A DNA stretch of 64,000 nt from Phytoseiulus persimilis. Its lineage: Eukaryota > Arthropoda > Arachnida > Mesostigmata > Phytoseiidae. The notes under the pieces were generated by a model. That model was not told where the DNA came from, did no database searches, and saw only the letters and a list, made by a program, of their open reading frames with translations. The stretch spans positions 20,828,745-20,892,744 of the forward strand of contig CM075102.1 of the NCBI GenBank assembly GCA_037576195.1, in the 5' to 3' direction. The position numbers were made by a program, and so were the translations under genes. Below, in pieces: positions 11,024 through 22,461 of this stretch. Within the stretch, counting starts at the first letter, position 1. Every line of letters starts with the position of its first letter.

Positions 11024-11647
11024 AAAAAAACCTTCTCGCTCGAGGAGGTAGGTTGATCTATGAACAGCTCCACTCCTGGTGTCACGATAGAAAGCCTTTC
11101 ATCTCTCCGACTCTTCGTTCCGAGTTGATTCCTCGAGGTCCCGTTGGAGAGGAGAGACCTTGTTTTTCGACTTGAGCCCACCGACCGAGTTCTGAAATTG
11201 CCGAACTAAGATGGAAAACCACCGAACTACGGTGGAAAGTGATTCCAGCATCGTTGCTTGAATAGGGTTTCATCAGAGTAGCGAGTGGCTTTCTGCAGCG
11301 CCTCAGGTTGCCATGCATGTCCGAACGAACGTACTGTTGCATAAACTGTGTCATTCGGGAATCATAAATGAGGGAAAGCGACGGCCCTTCGAGGTTTCTG
11401 GGAACGCGGATTCCATGGCGAACCTCTTATGACCTCAGAGAAACATTCGTTCTCGTACTGCTCATCTCAACCGTGAAAGGCTCCAAATATATCGGATCAT
11501 TGATTTGGAGTGACTGAACAATTCAATATTGTGTTTTTACATCACATTATTGTTGTCATAAAAAATTACAGCTGAGACAGGTATGTAACAAATTTATCTA
11601 CACGGCGTTGAGCTCAACGATGGAATTTCGATGAGGTGTTTCTTCAG
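11024..11647. other. Convergent intergenic stretch
   Basis: Lies between the 3' ends of the + strand SWIM/C2H2 gene and the - strand ARFRP1 gene. It holds their 3' UTRs. No coding motif was recognised on either strand, and no canonical AATAAA was seen for ARFRP1. Confidence 0.4.
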
Positions 11648-12362
11648 TTAGGCGTCTACATTCCTGGGCGGTCTCCTGAGGTTCCGTTTCATTCCATCGA
11701 CAAGCCAGGTTATGCCGTCTTGAATACCTTCTCCATGAAGCGCGGAGGCACCGACAATGTTGAGTTCTCTATTGCCAATATTGCAGTCCCGGAACATGTG
11801 CCGAATCTCAGTCACAGTGGCGGATTCGGGTATATCTTGTTTGTTGGCAATGATCAGCAGTGGAACTCCGAACAATGCGTCGTTTTCAATCATTTTTGCG
11901 AAAGATTTACGCGACTCTTCCAAGCGGTCGCGACTGGAGGAGTCGACCACGTAGATGAGGCCGTGAGACTCAGCGTAGTATTTGTCCCACAGAGCCTGCA
12001 GAGATTCCTGGCCTCCAAGATCCCAGAAATTGATCCGAACACCTTGTGTATCGATTTTTCCGATGTTCAAACCCACCGTTGTCGTGACCTTGTTGGGTCG
12101 GATACCGGTGTAACCTTTGGTGAACTTCGTCTTGGTCTGCTCCAAGTAGGTAGTTTTCCCTTGGAATGAGATGCGTCCGTTGGCGATTGGAACATGGTTG
12201 TGGTAAGGAAGGCTCGAAAGACAGCGAAATACCTCAAGTGGAACGTTACTTAGCGGGGAGCCAGGAAAATTTCTCACCGGCGTTGTCCAGGCCCAGGATC
12301 AGTACGGAATACTCTTCTTTCTGCGTCAGATACTTCCAAAATCCGTATGTCAAAGTATACAT
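11648..12362 (-). CDS. ARFRP1: ADP-ribosylation factor-related protein 1 (Arf-like small GTPase), complete
   Basis: Arf-family GTPase that acts at the trans-Golgi network upstream of Arl1 and golgin recruitment. Coding exons on the - strand are 12362-12278 and 12159-11648. The 118-base intron has a GTGAGA donor and a CCAAG acceptor. Joined, they give 198 residues, against about 201 in vertebrates. The splice restores the P-loop GLDNAGKT (24-31). The other GTPase boxes are WDLGGQ (74-79) and NKQD (134-137); GASALHG supplies the G5 box. Residue 2 is Tyr, not Gly, so it cannot be N-myristoylated; this and the MYTL start are hallmarks of ARFRP1, which is N-acetylated instead. The C-terminus RPPR also matches the family. 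The gene is convergent with the SWIM/C2H2 gene. Everything looks intact. Confidence 0.96.
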
Positions 12363-14250
12363 CTTGTTGACCACAACCGCATTCAGAAAGTACCTTCTCT
12401 ATCAACGGTTCCAAAATATGGGCTTTGGTCCATGACGAAAAGGGCATCAAGTTCTCATCGCGGCTGAAAGACACGATCATGTTGGAAAGCCGCTTCCACG
12501 AGCTCCGAAAACTGAAGTCTCACACCCCTGATTCCACCCGGATCTATCACGATCCTGCAGTACTTTGTGTGTACAAGAATACTACACTACGGTGGGAACG
12601 CGCGACCTCTTTACTTCGGAAAGGAGCGAAACCGAAGACTCGATGTCAGCTGATGAATTCTCGGTGTGATAGAGAACGTATATCATCCGCCCCCACTCGC
12701 GGAAAGAGCTGAATGATCGAACCTCGATGACGAACCGCCATCGATGAATCATAGTTGGCGATCGGTACTCACGCTTTTGTTCCTACGGAGCGAACTCGAA
12801 CATTTCTAGAGCAGTTCCATTTTCTGTCCGGCTGATGATTGGGAACGTCATATGTTTCGATGATGCGATGATCTTTACTGGCAGTGGGCTTCACTAGGGG
12901 CTGCTCGTTCATAATTCGCTGGCCTCAACTTGGAGCTATCACTGGCGATTCCTCTTTAACAAGCATCGCAGGTCGAGAGAGGCCAGGTGTGAGAGCGCGC
13001 TCAGGAAACGATTCCGAACGATTATTCCCGAGAATGGATCTGGCTTGAGCTGCGCATCATGTTGCCTAAAGGATCTGATCCCTTGACCACTCCTCTCCTG
13101 TTCCTGTCCTGCACCTCTTCCGTAGGAGCCCGAAAAGCAGGTGTCCTCGATGACAAAAACAAATGAAACCATCCAACTGTTCGTCCGTCCGTTGTTGGCA
13201 CTGAACATGATCCGAACAAACAGCCCTGGAATTTGGGCTTTGTGCCATGTTTTGCGCGTACGTGTACCGCGATCCATTTCCGATTCTCCCCGTGGTTCTC
13301 ACCAACCTACGATTTAGTAATAAGGTCCAGCTTTGGAAGTTCTGGCAAGTTTTCATTTCCTCCCTAACAGCGTTTGTAACAAGTGTAACCCAGCAAAGCG
13401 AATGGACGGCCGGCGATAATGGCTAGCTCTAAAAAAGCCAGCGCGCATTCCCATCCGAGATTTCTCCTTTCGCGGAAAAATCAGCATTGGGAGCTGGTTT
13501 TCCAATTCCACTCATTCGACCAACACGCGCCGTCTACGATTGTGAACCCATGGCGAATTCCCCCAAGATCTCGACTCCAGGCACTAGAAGGAATCTTCAA
13601 TGCAAAGAAATTGCCGTCGATTTTGGACCTGAATCGCTCCCATCAGGTCGTTGCTAAAGTATTTTCGCATAATATTGCATCGTTGATCACTCAGCTTCTG
13701 GGGCGTACAGAGAAGAAGAGTAGCCAACACACGCGGAATCGGCTCCCAGATGCCATTCATCGTTCGAAGACAGGACCCGCGCTGTGCCGTTGCATTCGAT
13801 GTTCCGAAAATCTTAGGATATTCTTTCTCGTATATCCGACGAACCCGGATTGTGACCCTCTGCTTGCTCACTCATGGTTATTCAGTTGAAGCGGAAAATG
13901 GACAAGGAACTTGCGCTCAGCCTACTGGAATACACTGTATCTCATAAAGACCATGAACGCCGCTGTCACACTCAGTACATAGTGTAGCTAGGTTTGCAAT
14001 TTGTCGAAGCATTTGTTATGATACGGTTTCCGTCACTTGGCGTTTGGATTGCGCTTCGAAGCTGAAAAGTCTATCTCTGCACATACGAGGCTGTTCAGAA
14101 ATACTATGATACAATTCGTCCACCAGGCTGAATGGAAACCTGTCGCGTGAGTGCTGTCCTCATATTTAGGAATAGCGCCCCCTCTCCTCCTCGCCTCACT
14201 GCGCTACTGCTCCGCCTTCCCGCAGGTTTTCGAAGACAAGCTCCGTCCGG
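12363..14250. other. Intergenic DNA between ARFRP1 and the mariner relic
   Basis: The left end must hold the ARFRP1 promoter and 5' UTR. Open frames at 13419-13889 (+) and 13584-13871 (-) have no recognisable domain. I looked for Tc1-like transposase motifs on the - strand at 13.0-13.9 kb and did not find a convincing series. Confidence 0.35.
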
Positions 14251-14251
14251 A

Positions 14252-15030
14252 CATGTCAGCACTTTCGACGCAATTGAGAGTCGAGAGTTTCGACTGGTCA
14301 TCAAATAGATTCCTTCACAAGGGCTGAAGTCCACGGAAATCAATATGAGGAGATCAAACGTCATGCGCCGGCGCACCTCGTTTGGGTATGCCTTCGACGG
14401 CCCTCACTGAGGCAAACGCGGAAAAACTGCGTGTAATCATGATTTCAGTGAGTGACGGAGAGGGAGATGGCAAACACGCTGGGGACCAGCATTGGCATTG
14501 TTTCAAACATCCACACCAATCACCCGCGACGGTACAAAACGAAGTCGGAGTGGGTGCCACGCTACCTGTTGGAAAGAAAGAAAGCACGCAGCACGGAACC
14601 GTCAATCGCAAGCTCAGAGAAGATCCGAGAGCGTATCTGGGGGGGCTTCTCAGGGGTGAAATGCCCCCTGCTGAGGTCGACAAGCGGCCTTCAGCGGGGA
14701 AAACCATGGGACCAATCATGGGTTTTAAGGAGCTGCGAGGGAATGATCTCCATTGATCATTTGCTAAAAAGTAGGACCATCAACGGTGAAACTTTTGTTC
14801 GAGGTCAACGGTAAGCTCCGATCTTCCCGGACGCTTCTGCAGAAGAGAAGCATCCTCCAGCATGACGACAATGCATCTCCTCATACATTCTACAAGATAC
14901 ACGACAAAATTAGGGCATTGTCATTCAGAATCTTTCAACATCCACCCTGTTCCCCCGATCCCAGCAACTTCTATTTATCCATGAGCCTGAAGGAGCAGCT
15001 GGCGGTAGAAATTTTCGCACGACGGAGTGA
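14252..15030 (+). pseudogene. Decayed mariner transposase
   Basis: Fragments in several frames follow the order of a mariner-family DD34D transposase. They are SALSTQLRVESFDW (about 14255), PSTALTEANAEKLRV, REMANTLGTSIGIV (a helix-turn-helix), WVPRYLLERKKAR (about 14550), SAGKTM, ISIDHLLKSRTINGE (about 14745-14790), LQHDDNASPHT (about 14850, second catalytic Asp), and HPPCSPDPSNFYL with SLKEQL (about 14940-15000, third Asp). Frameshifts and stops separate the blocks, so no active enzyme is possible. The block order is complete, so a near full-length copy inserted and then decayed. A terminal inverted repeat pair was not found. The sequence at about 14092 (GGCTGTTCAGAAA) could be part of the left end. 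Confidence 0.85.
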
Positions 15031-18000
15031 TGGGCGCCATTCAGGAGCATTTCAGGAGCCAGAATTCGTCGTACTTCCCCGAGGGGTTTTGAGTAATGAC
15101 AGAACGCTGGAGCCGCGGAGTTGAGCTCTGACGGAGTATGTCGAGAAGACTTCAGTTTCGTGGCAATCGAGCGCCTCATGGGAAACTTCAGCGAAATTCC
15201 GGAACGTCACGCGTGTTCCCAATCATGGATCTCGGCTCCATTGAATATCCTCTCATTATCTAATTGGAGAGACGCTCTTGATGATTTCCAGGTGAAATTT
15301 CAACGGAGGCTTCATTGGACGGTTGTTTGTGTGGAAATGAGCTGATCAACTTTGAATCGCGGTTTCAAGGTATAGGTCAAGAGACAAACGTTGGATCATA
15401 CTAGATGCTCTGAAAGCTCGACAGATCAGCGGCACGATGTGTCATGTGCCACAACGGCGCTTTTCGGTCACTCTGCGTGTTCGATAAAGTTGAACACTAC
15501 TTCCTTGGTCGTCTCCGATGTCGCTGGATATTCGATAGAACGTTCTAGCGGCTTCCAGCATTGTTTTGACTGAGCGAGTTGTTTGGCTTGTTCTCATCAA
15601 GGGACACAAGAGCCCATATTTGCACCTCTGAAAAGCGATTCAAGAGTGATTCCCGTGATTCTTTGGATAAAACGACGCGTTTTCCAGCGAATATCACCAT
15701 GCGGACACAGAACCACGATTTTCTCAACTCCCAGAGTCTCAAAAAATTCTATTGCAACGGAGCACCGTGAATCCGTTCCTCGAATGGTTAACGTCACCTG
15801 AAACCAGTCTGATGTCCAAGTTTCTGATAACCAATGAGACCAATCGCACAATCTCCGAGTGCTGCATGGGTTGCCATGAATCGAGCTCGCCGTGCTGAAA
15901 CTGCCAGTTCTCACTTGTAGTGCGAGTTTCCGGTGCCAGACGAATCTCACACTGTGATTTCGGATGACGTGTATTGTGGGCTGGTCTGGTCAACTTGTAC
16001 CAGAGAGAGAATCCTCGCACGATCGTTGCCGCAGTGCATGGCCGTGAGGATGTTTTTTTCAACACTAGTGAGTGGGAATCCACATTGGGCTTCTTGAAAA
16101 TCAAAGCCGATACGCCCGATTCTGAGCACTGCAACATAGAACCGTTCAACGCACCCGACCGCAACTAGAATCTCAGCACTGTTTCTAATCATCCCGCTGG
16201 GCTCGAGACGCTTGAGAAAAGAGAGCCGCGAAGAGACCACAGCAGAGTCAGAGCTTTGCATTTCTCATCAGGCCCTGATGCATGAGAACAGAATACACAG
16301 AGTGCTTGAAAATCAACGTTCAGGATATTGAGCGGGACAGGGAAGAAGGATTGGCGAAAAATGTTCCCATCGGTCAGATGTCAGGTGCCTGGAGCTAGCT
16401 GGCCGTGATCGGGGTCCACTGTACGTGCTCCTTGAAGGCTATCACGTGCTCATGGGAGCCCTGAGCGCACCATGAAAATCAACGAGCTAGTGTTGCGATC
16501 TTCCTCCGACAGGCTGTCGGATGGCAATTGATGTCAACCTCATTCGCTAAACCTGGATCGGTCGCCTACCATGCTAAACTCGTGTAATTATCGCCAGCTC
16601 CACCGATGAGCGGGGATCACATGGATGCCGCATCCAGTGGGCTGAGCGTAACAATGAGATAAAAAAGCGATGCTTGCATGAGAACATCGATCGACAACCG
16701 TTTTCTCGCGGAAAGGGTTGAATGAAGTTCATCATCCTCTCGCGGTCGCCTGCCGTATCACTTAGCAATTCTAGGCCACAATTCACTCCCCATTCGCGAA
16801 GACGGCAATGGTTCCTGCGAGGACTCACAAGATTCTGACTTTGCTCCCCTGATCGTTGAAGGGGAGCGGCTATGGAGGACATCGATCTTCATAGTGTGAG
16901 GTCCTCCTCCTGCTTGTCAACTGGCAAACTCTCCACGTTGCGGGTGATGGGATCTATAATGCATCCCGAGGCTTCCGATTTGAGTGGGACAGAAGAGCCA
17001 TCAAATGCTCCGGATAGCATGGTCAGCTAGGTCGGAATCTATGCGGGAGCTCCAGGTGTTCCGAATCCGGTTCCAGCTCTTCACAACGCGACCACGCGAT
17101 ACTCCTTCGCAGCCCTGGACAGAAATTCCTCAATCGACAGGCTGAAGAAATCAGACAAACGGCCCACGCGTTTTCCCGGAACTTCGAGGATCTGCCTATC
17201 CAACAAAGGCAACGGAGCGTTACTAAGATCACGACACCTCGTAGTGCCTCTGGAAAGCGCCCGTTTGCAGTCTCGGTGCGCCTGCAGGTTTTGTTCGGGT
17301 ACGAAGTCATCCCGAGAAACCGTGCAACGATGCTACACTTCTCGAAGCCGGTTCTGTTTCAGAGCGAATGAAACCACGAGAGCATTCATTTCAGTGTCAA
17401 ATTGATGGTTTCGCTGTCAGATACCCAGAACACACTCCGGATCTGATTGCCAGCTCCATGGTTCTCCTCCACCTCAGCGAGGAAGAACTGAATCAGTTCG
17501 AACCAGTTAGTCGACTATCCAATAAGTAGAACGAAGAAGATAAAATCGCCCTCGATAAATTTATTCGGAAAGGTGGAAGAATAAGTTTTAGTTCTCGATA
17601 GCTATCTTAATTTGTAATTTATGACCGGGTGAGAGAATTTCGACACCAATAAAATCTGATTTCTCTTCAGTTACAAACGCCGCTGTGTTGTTGTTTCTTG
17701 ATGGCTTCGCCTGCGGAGTTTTCCCACATCATGGCTAGTCCGGATCCGATCCGGGAAATCATCGATGCTCTCTCCGCGGCAGGACAGTCGGAGGCGTCGA
17801 CCGATACATAGTTTTCTCCAATATTCTGAGGACTTACTGAAACTTTTGGAGCTTCTCTATCTAGATTTTCGAGTCTCTCGGATCGCGGGAAGGGATGAGA
17901 TTCACCAGGTAGATGCATCACGCGGAACGAATGCTCCCTAATCCATCCCTGATGGTCGAGATCGTCGTGAGGATCGAGTCTTGAAGGATGCCTCGTTCAG

Positions 18001-18703
18001 AGCATTTGCCAGAAGGCCCGCGTCGTAGCGATGCCTGAGACGTCGGCCTGGCTGCGCTCCCGGCGCCACGATCCCATTTTTCTCATGATTTCCTCATTCG
18101 GGTTTCACCTTGCGTTGACATCGATTCTGGTACGACACCATCGGCAGGCTATAGTAACAACATTGCTGAGCCGCTTTTCCCACGAAACTTTTCGTCGAAC
18201 TGAGTCCGCAGCTCCGCCGCAATTCTACACAGCAGGCAGGACCGTACAGCACCGTAATCCGTCACGAGGGCTAGCATCTTCGAAGAAACCAGCTCCAAAT
18301 GCTCAATCAAAAGACAAGGCTGGCCGCACAGTTAGGTGAGAGCGCAGACAGCTTCCAGGCTACTCAACAACCTTGTTGGGGTTCCGGACAGAGCATCGTA
18401 CAACTATGGTCAGCGACCGAGTCTTGATTGTCGACATCATCCCCGCGCAGCCGCTCTCAAGCTGTCCGCTGGGGTGTGCTACTCGGTGGAGGTTGATATC
18501 GTTGAGGGCCCAGGTTCCGTTCGACCTCCTGATAGGTCCGACTCCTTATTTATTGGATCGTATAGAATACATCGTCTATCACTACTCGATTGATCAAACA
18601 GGAAGTGTCCCACAAGCCGCCCTGGGATACTTGACTGGCGATCTAAACGTCCGATTGCATGACATATAAGATGAGAATAGCCCGTGGCAGCGCGGGCTCC
18701 TAT
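15031..18703. other. Intergenic DNA with no clearly supported gene
   Basis: Many short open frames, none recognised. A + strand stretch at about 17365-17530 reads as a compact coding-like segment (IDGFAVRYPEHTPDLIASS, then LHLSEEELNQFEPVSRL and a stop). It follows a good acceptor (CTGTTTCAG at about 17381), with AATAAA at about 17650. It could be a last exon, but upstream exons could not be built. A - strand open frame at 17667-17921 also lacks recognisable motifs. Confidence 0.3.
18549..18554 (-). terminator. Poly(A) signal of the multi-zinc-finger gene
   Basis: TTTATT on the + strand is AATAAA on the - strand, 150 bases past the stop codon at 18704-18706 of the zinc-finger gene. Confidence 0.5.
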
Positions 18704-21700
18704 CTAGCCTGAGAGTTGGAACGCGCACAGAACTAGGAGTGTATGCGATAATTTGTTCACTGCCGCTTGCAGTACACTGCTGATGTTGAGCGCGCCGCGT
18801 CCCGCAGCATGACAGTCTTGGATGTGCGCAAAAAGATCAGCTTCGTTCGCGCATCGCTGTCCGCAAGACAGACAAGAATGGGGCGTGTCGCTGAGATGGT
18901 GCAGGAGATGCTTCCTCCAGTCTTCTGTGTCGTCGCTCAACGTCTCGAAAGGACAGAACGGGCACCGCCACGAATTTTGCGGAGAGACAGCTCGACCTGT
19001 TTGTGCGGGGAAGCCCATCGTCGGGAAAGGCAGGAAATTCGGGAGGAACAGGGAGTTCGGGAACGGTGCGCTTGGCAATGGCATAGGCATTGGCACTGAC
19101 ACTGGGTTTGGGGTCGGGAACGGGGAAGGATGATTTGGGAGCGTCGAGGTGACGGGTTCCGCCGAAAGCGGCCGAACGGGCATTGTGTCAGGATGCTCGG
19201 ATAGCTCGGGCGATTCGGGAGACTCCGGTGGCGGGTACACGGTTTCCGTGGCACCGCTCGGGCTCATGGACTCAAGAAACGAGTGCGAAGAGCCCGTTTC
19301 GTCTTGTGCACCACCTTTGGATCGACGTCGATCCAACATGTCCGTTGAAATCTTGTGCCTTGTTCGAAGATGGTGTAGGAATACGTTCTTCTGTCGATAG
19401 CTCCGATCGCACAGACCGCAGCGGTAGGAAGGTGTTTGATTGTGGATCGCCTGAAACGACAAGATGATGATCTGCTTAGTTATCATCGGGGATTCCACGA
19501 AGAGTCGCTGATAAGTGAACAGGGTCGCAATCGGTATCGCGACACCGCCCCGCCTCGTGTTGGCTGATGACGACGGCAACAACAACCACGACCCCTGTAT
19601 GGGAGAGCATATGTACATATGCATGTTTGGTTTTTGGCGACTCTTGAGCCCTGGAATTCGGAACCAATGTAAACAATGGCGAGCGGAGCCGAGTTGGTCG
19701 CCAACCGGTCGAATCCAAAGCCAGGGGAGGAAACGGTGTCTGGTTCTCGATGGAAAAGTCAAACCGAAACGCTAACTGGGCCGAAATGTGACGCCGTCCA
19801 GGGTTGGCCGAGAATGTTCGGCCTTTATCTCAGGTTACTGATCGGGTTCGAACCCCGAACGTCTCTCTGTCTCCAGCACTCTCTCTCTCTCTCCTTTCGG
19901 GGATTCGCATCGTCACGCAACTCAGCGCACGAAGAGCAGAAGTCAGATGACGCCTCGATTTGGAGAGCCTGAAGATCTTTAACGAATCCAAACGGAAGGA
20001 ACCAGGGTAGAACAGCGTCTTGAAACCGGCAGAAATTTCGGAGAGAAAAAGGGCAGGACCTCCGGGACCCTTCCAGCACCGTCATGGAGCGGACCGTTCA
20101 TCGATTCGACACGTCTCGCGATCGATCAGCGGAACCCTACGGGGCTCATATGGAGCGGATTTCTCAAAGCAGTAGGCATCTCGACGCTCATGCAACAATA
20201 TTCCCTCTGACCTCATGTTCCACGTCCGAAGACGATAAGGAATGCCCGTAGATCGTTCGGCCCATGAAAAGAACAGCTCGGCGTTTTCTCAGTATCAACC
20301 CCAGCGAACTGATAATTGACTACGCAGACTCGGGATCCGCCCCATCCAAGACTTCAACCATACGGACGAGGGTCGCCGGCTTGCGCCGTCGTAGAACGCC
20401 AGATGATCACCACTTACACCTCTTCGACCAACTCAAGTCCTCGATTTGGAGAAGCGAAAGAAAAGTAGGAAACGGCGACCGAATGCGACCGAAAACAGAA
20501 GCTCGCGGTAAGTCCCCCGAACATCGTTCCTGTCCGGATTTGCGAAGAAAGTGGGTTCACCCGGTCTTCTTGCTGCGCGATGCCCTATGGCCCCGATGGT
20601 CCTGAACTTGGAGGAGTGCAAGGTCTCGGATTTCGCTTTCGTGCTTGAAATCCGGAGCTTCTCTGGCGATGGCTCATCTGCCCATGATTTCATTCATCTG
20701 TGCGTTCCTTCCTCGAATTCCTCCAGCGCGCCCGTCTAAGCAAATTCGCGACGTTGCAGCCCAAGGATGAGGGCGATGGTCGCGATGCATCTTCGATAAG
20801 CGTTTTTAGCTCTGACGGAGCTGGAGGCCAGAGACGAGATTGAACGATTGAGACAAGACCGTTGTCTTCACTGCATTTCGTTTGAGCAGGCGTAGCGATT
20901 AGGTCGAGAAAAAAAAAAACAGAAGTACAAAGCACCAGCGCAGGGATGCGATCGGATTTCTAAGAGAAGCAACCGACAAAGAGCGCACCCTTTCAACTAA
21001 CTGAGCTCGACGCAAGTATTTGGAGAGCATGCTCTGAGAAGGGGAGAAGTTATTTCAAACAACGATAGACAATAAAAGTGGCCATAACGTTACATGACCA
21101 ACAGAGGGAAGGCCCAAATACCGCCGCGGCTCCTGCACGCGAAAGCCGTTGTAAAACGGAGGGCAGCGTTCATTTATCTGACCTGCCGACCAGTTGAGCG
21201 CTCGCTAGGTCGGTCAGTGAGACGGTCAGTAAACTAACCGAGACACCTTTGTTCTAGAATCGGTGAAGAACAGAGACTGACAGCTCCGATGACATATGCT
21301 CCGAGGAGGCGTCCCTCTGCGTACAGAACCAAAAGTACCCGAGGCGAAAAGGCACATGCTCTGCAGACCAGGAAGGAAGTCAAGAGCTGTTGCGCAAGAC
21401 GCGAAGCAACCGTCAACCCCTGAGGGCTCCGCACGCTACAGTGCGCAACTGATCGAATCTGTCCATGTTCTTGAACAGGGGAAGAACATCCGTGTCAACG
21501 GCCGCCACCGGCGCGCGCGTTACCTTGCCGCAGTTAGAGGGGAGGAAATGATTGAGCAACTCACCGTATGCCTCATCAAGGTTCCCTTCTGCCGAAAACT
21601 TCGTCCGCAGTGTTCACAGGTGTAGGGCTTCAGTCCTTGGTGGATGAGAAAATGCATTTCGAGCGAGAACTTCCTTGAGAACACTTTATAACAGATTGGA

Positions 21701-22461
21701 CATTGCACGTCTTTGAGGGCTGGATTCAGTCGACCGTCGACCGCGGCCAGAGCCTGACTTGCTTGGAGGGCATGCGCCGTCGGCGGTGGAGAATTATCGT
21801 TATCTCCGTCCTGGTCGCTGTCGTCGTCGAGAGGAGGGGTTTTCACAACTGACAGTTCACCACTATCCCTGAGAGCTTGCAGACTTCGGTTTCCGGACAA
21901 GATGTCCTGGTGGTCGGGCGGGACCTTTGTGCTTAGGTTCATTTTGTCCAGGTGTCCACTAGATTCTAGGTGTCGCGTAACGTCGCGAATACCTTGGTGC
22001 GAGCACGAGAGTGTCTTTTTGCAAATGTTGCAGAAGAACACATACGGGTCGCCACTTGGCGAGCGTATTATATACGGCCACTTGAGACTCCAATCGCTTT
22101 TGAACGTCGATCTATAGGTCTGCTTGAGTTCGGACTGAGATGTGCAGGTCCTACCGTCGTCTGACACAAACTGATCTACAGGGTAGTCGGCGTGGATCGG
22201 GCCGTGCTTCTGGGTGAGAGGATTCACCGCGCACGGCGGGGCGTGGGGCGGAGTTTCAGGTTTGCTATTTGCTGCCAGAGTAGGACGCGCTGCTTGCTTA
22301 TGTTGTCCCGGGCTGTCAGAAAGAAGTTCGTCCGATGACAACCACCCTCTTCGGTTGTCGACGGGAGTACAGTTAACACTGTTACCGTAGACTAGCGGCG
22401 ACGGCAACGCGCTCGGAGATGACGGCGAGCAGCACTCTCTAGCTGAAGATGGTGTTTCCAT
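18704..22461 (-). CDS. Multi-zinc-finger protein (C2H2 plus BED-like finger), 5' end possibly incomplete
   Basis: Coding exons on the - strand are 22461-21565 and 19450-18704, joined in phase 0 across a 2.1-kb intron (GTGAGT donor, pyrimidine-rich TTTCAG acceptor), for at least 547 residues. The order is a Pro/Ser-rich start, a BED-like finger (CNICKKTLSCSHQG with H-x5-H), two C2H2 fingers (CPIC and CEHC types), then a third (CGLC). A Pro-rich linker follows, then two more (CPFC with a long loop; CLSC). The junction falls inside the HTAIH histidine pair of the CEHC finger, so only the spliced form has that finger complete. The first ATG follows a TTACAG acceptor directly, so either a 5' UTR intron ends there or more coding exons lie to the right. 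A DNA-binding nuclear role is inferred from the fingers. The ortholog is not recognised. Confidence 0.85.
19805..19858 (+). repeat. tRNA-like stretch (possible SINE head or tRNA relic)
   Basis: TGGCCGAG (19805-19812) resembles a pol III A box. The segment 19842-19858 forms a perfect 5-bp T-arm (TCGGG / CCCGA) around a 7-base loop and contains the B box GGTTCGAAC. The A-to-B spacing is about 40 bases, a little short for a standard tRNA, and no acceptor stem can be drawn with the flanks. It is therefore more likely a tRNA-derived SINE head or a relic than a working tRNA gene. Confidence 0.35.
19879..19893. repeat. (CT)n microsatellite
   Basis: Fifteen bases of pure CT alternation, just downstream of the tRNA-like arm. 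Simple tails of this kind often follow SINE bodies, but the association may be chance. Confidence 0.8.

Larger units (their letters stand above)
19451..21564 (-). other. Intron of the multi-zinc-finger gene
   Basis: A 2,114-base intron with a GTGAGT donor and a TTGTCGTTTCAG acceptor in - strand sense. Apart from the tRNA-like stretch and the CT run listed separately, I see only short frames without domains. Confidence 0.7.

Noticed and set aside
11042..11062. let-7-like microRNA (GAGGTAGGTTGATCTAT)
   Set aside because: It lacks the central TAG of let-7 and no complementary arm forms a hairpin nearby.
13000..13871. Tc1-like transposase relic on the - strand
   Set aside because: Isolated strings look vaguely similar, but the catalytic blocks are not present in order.
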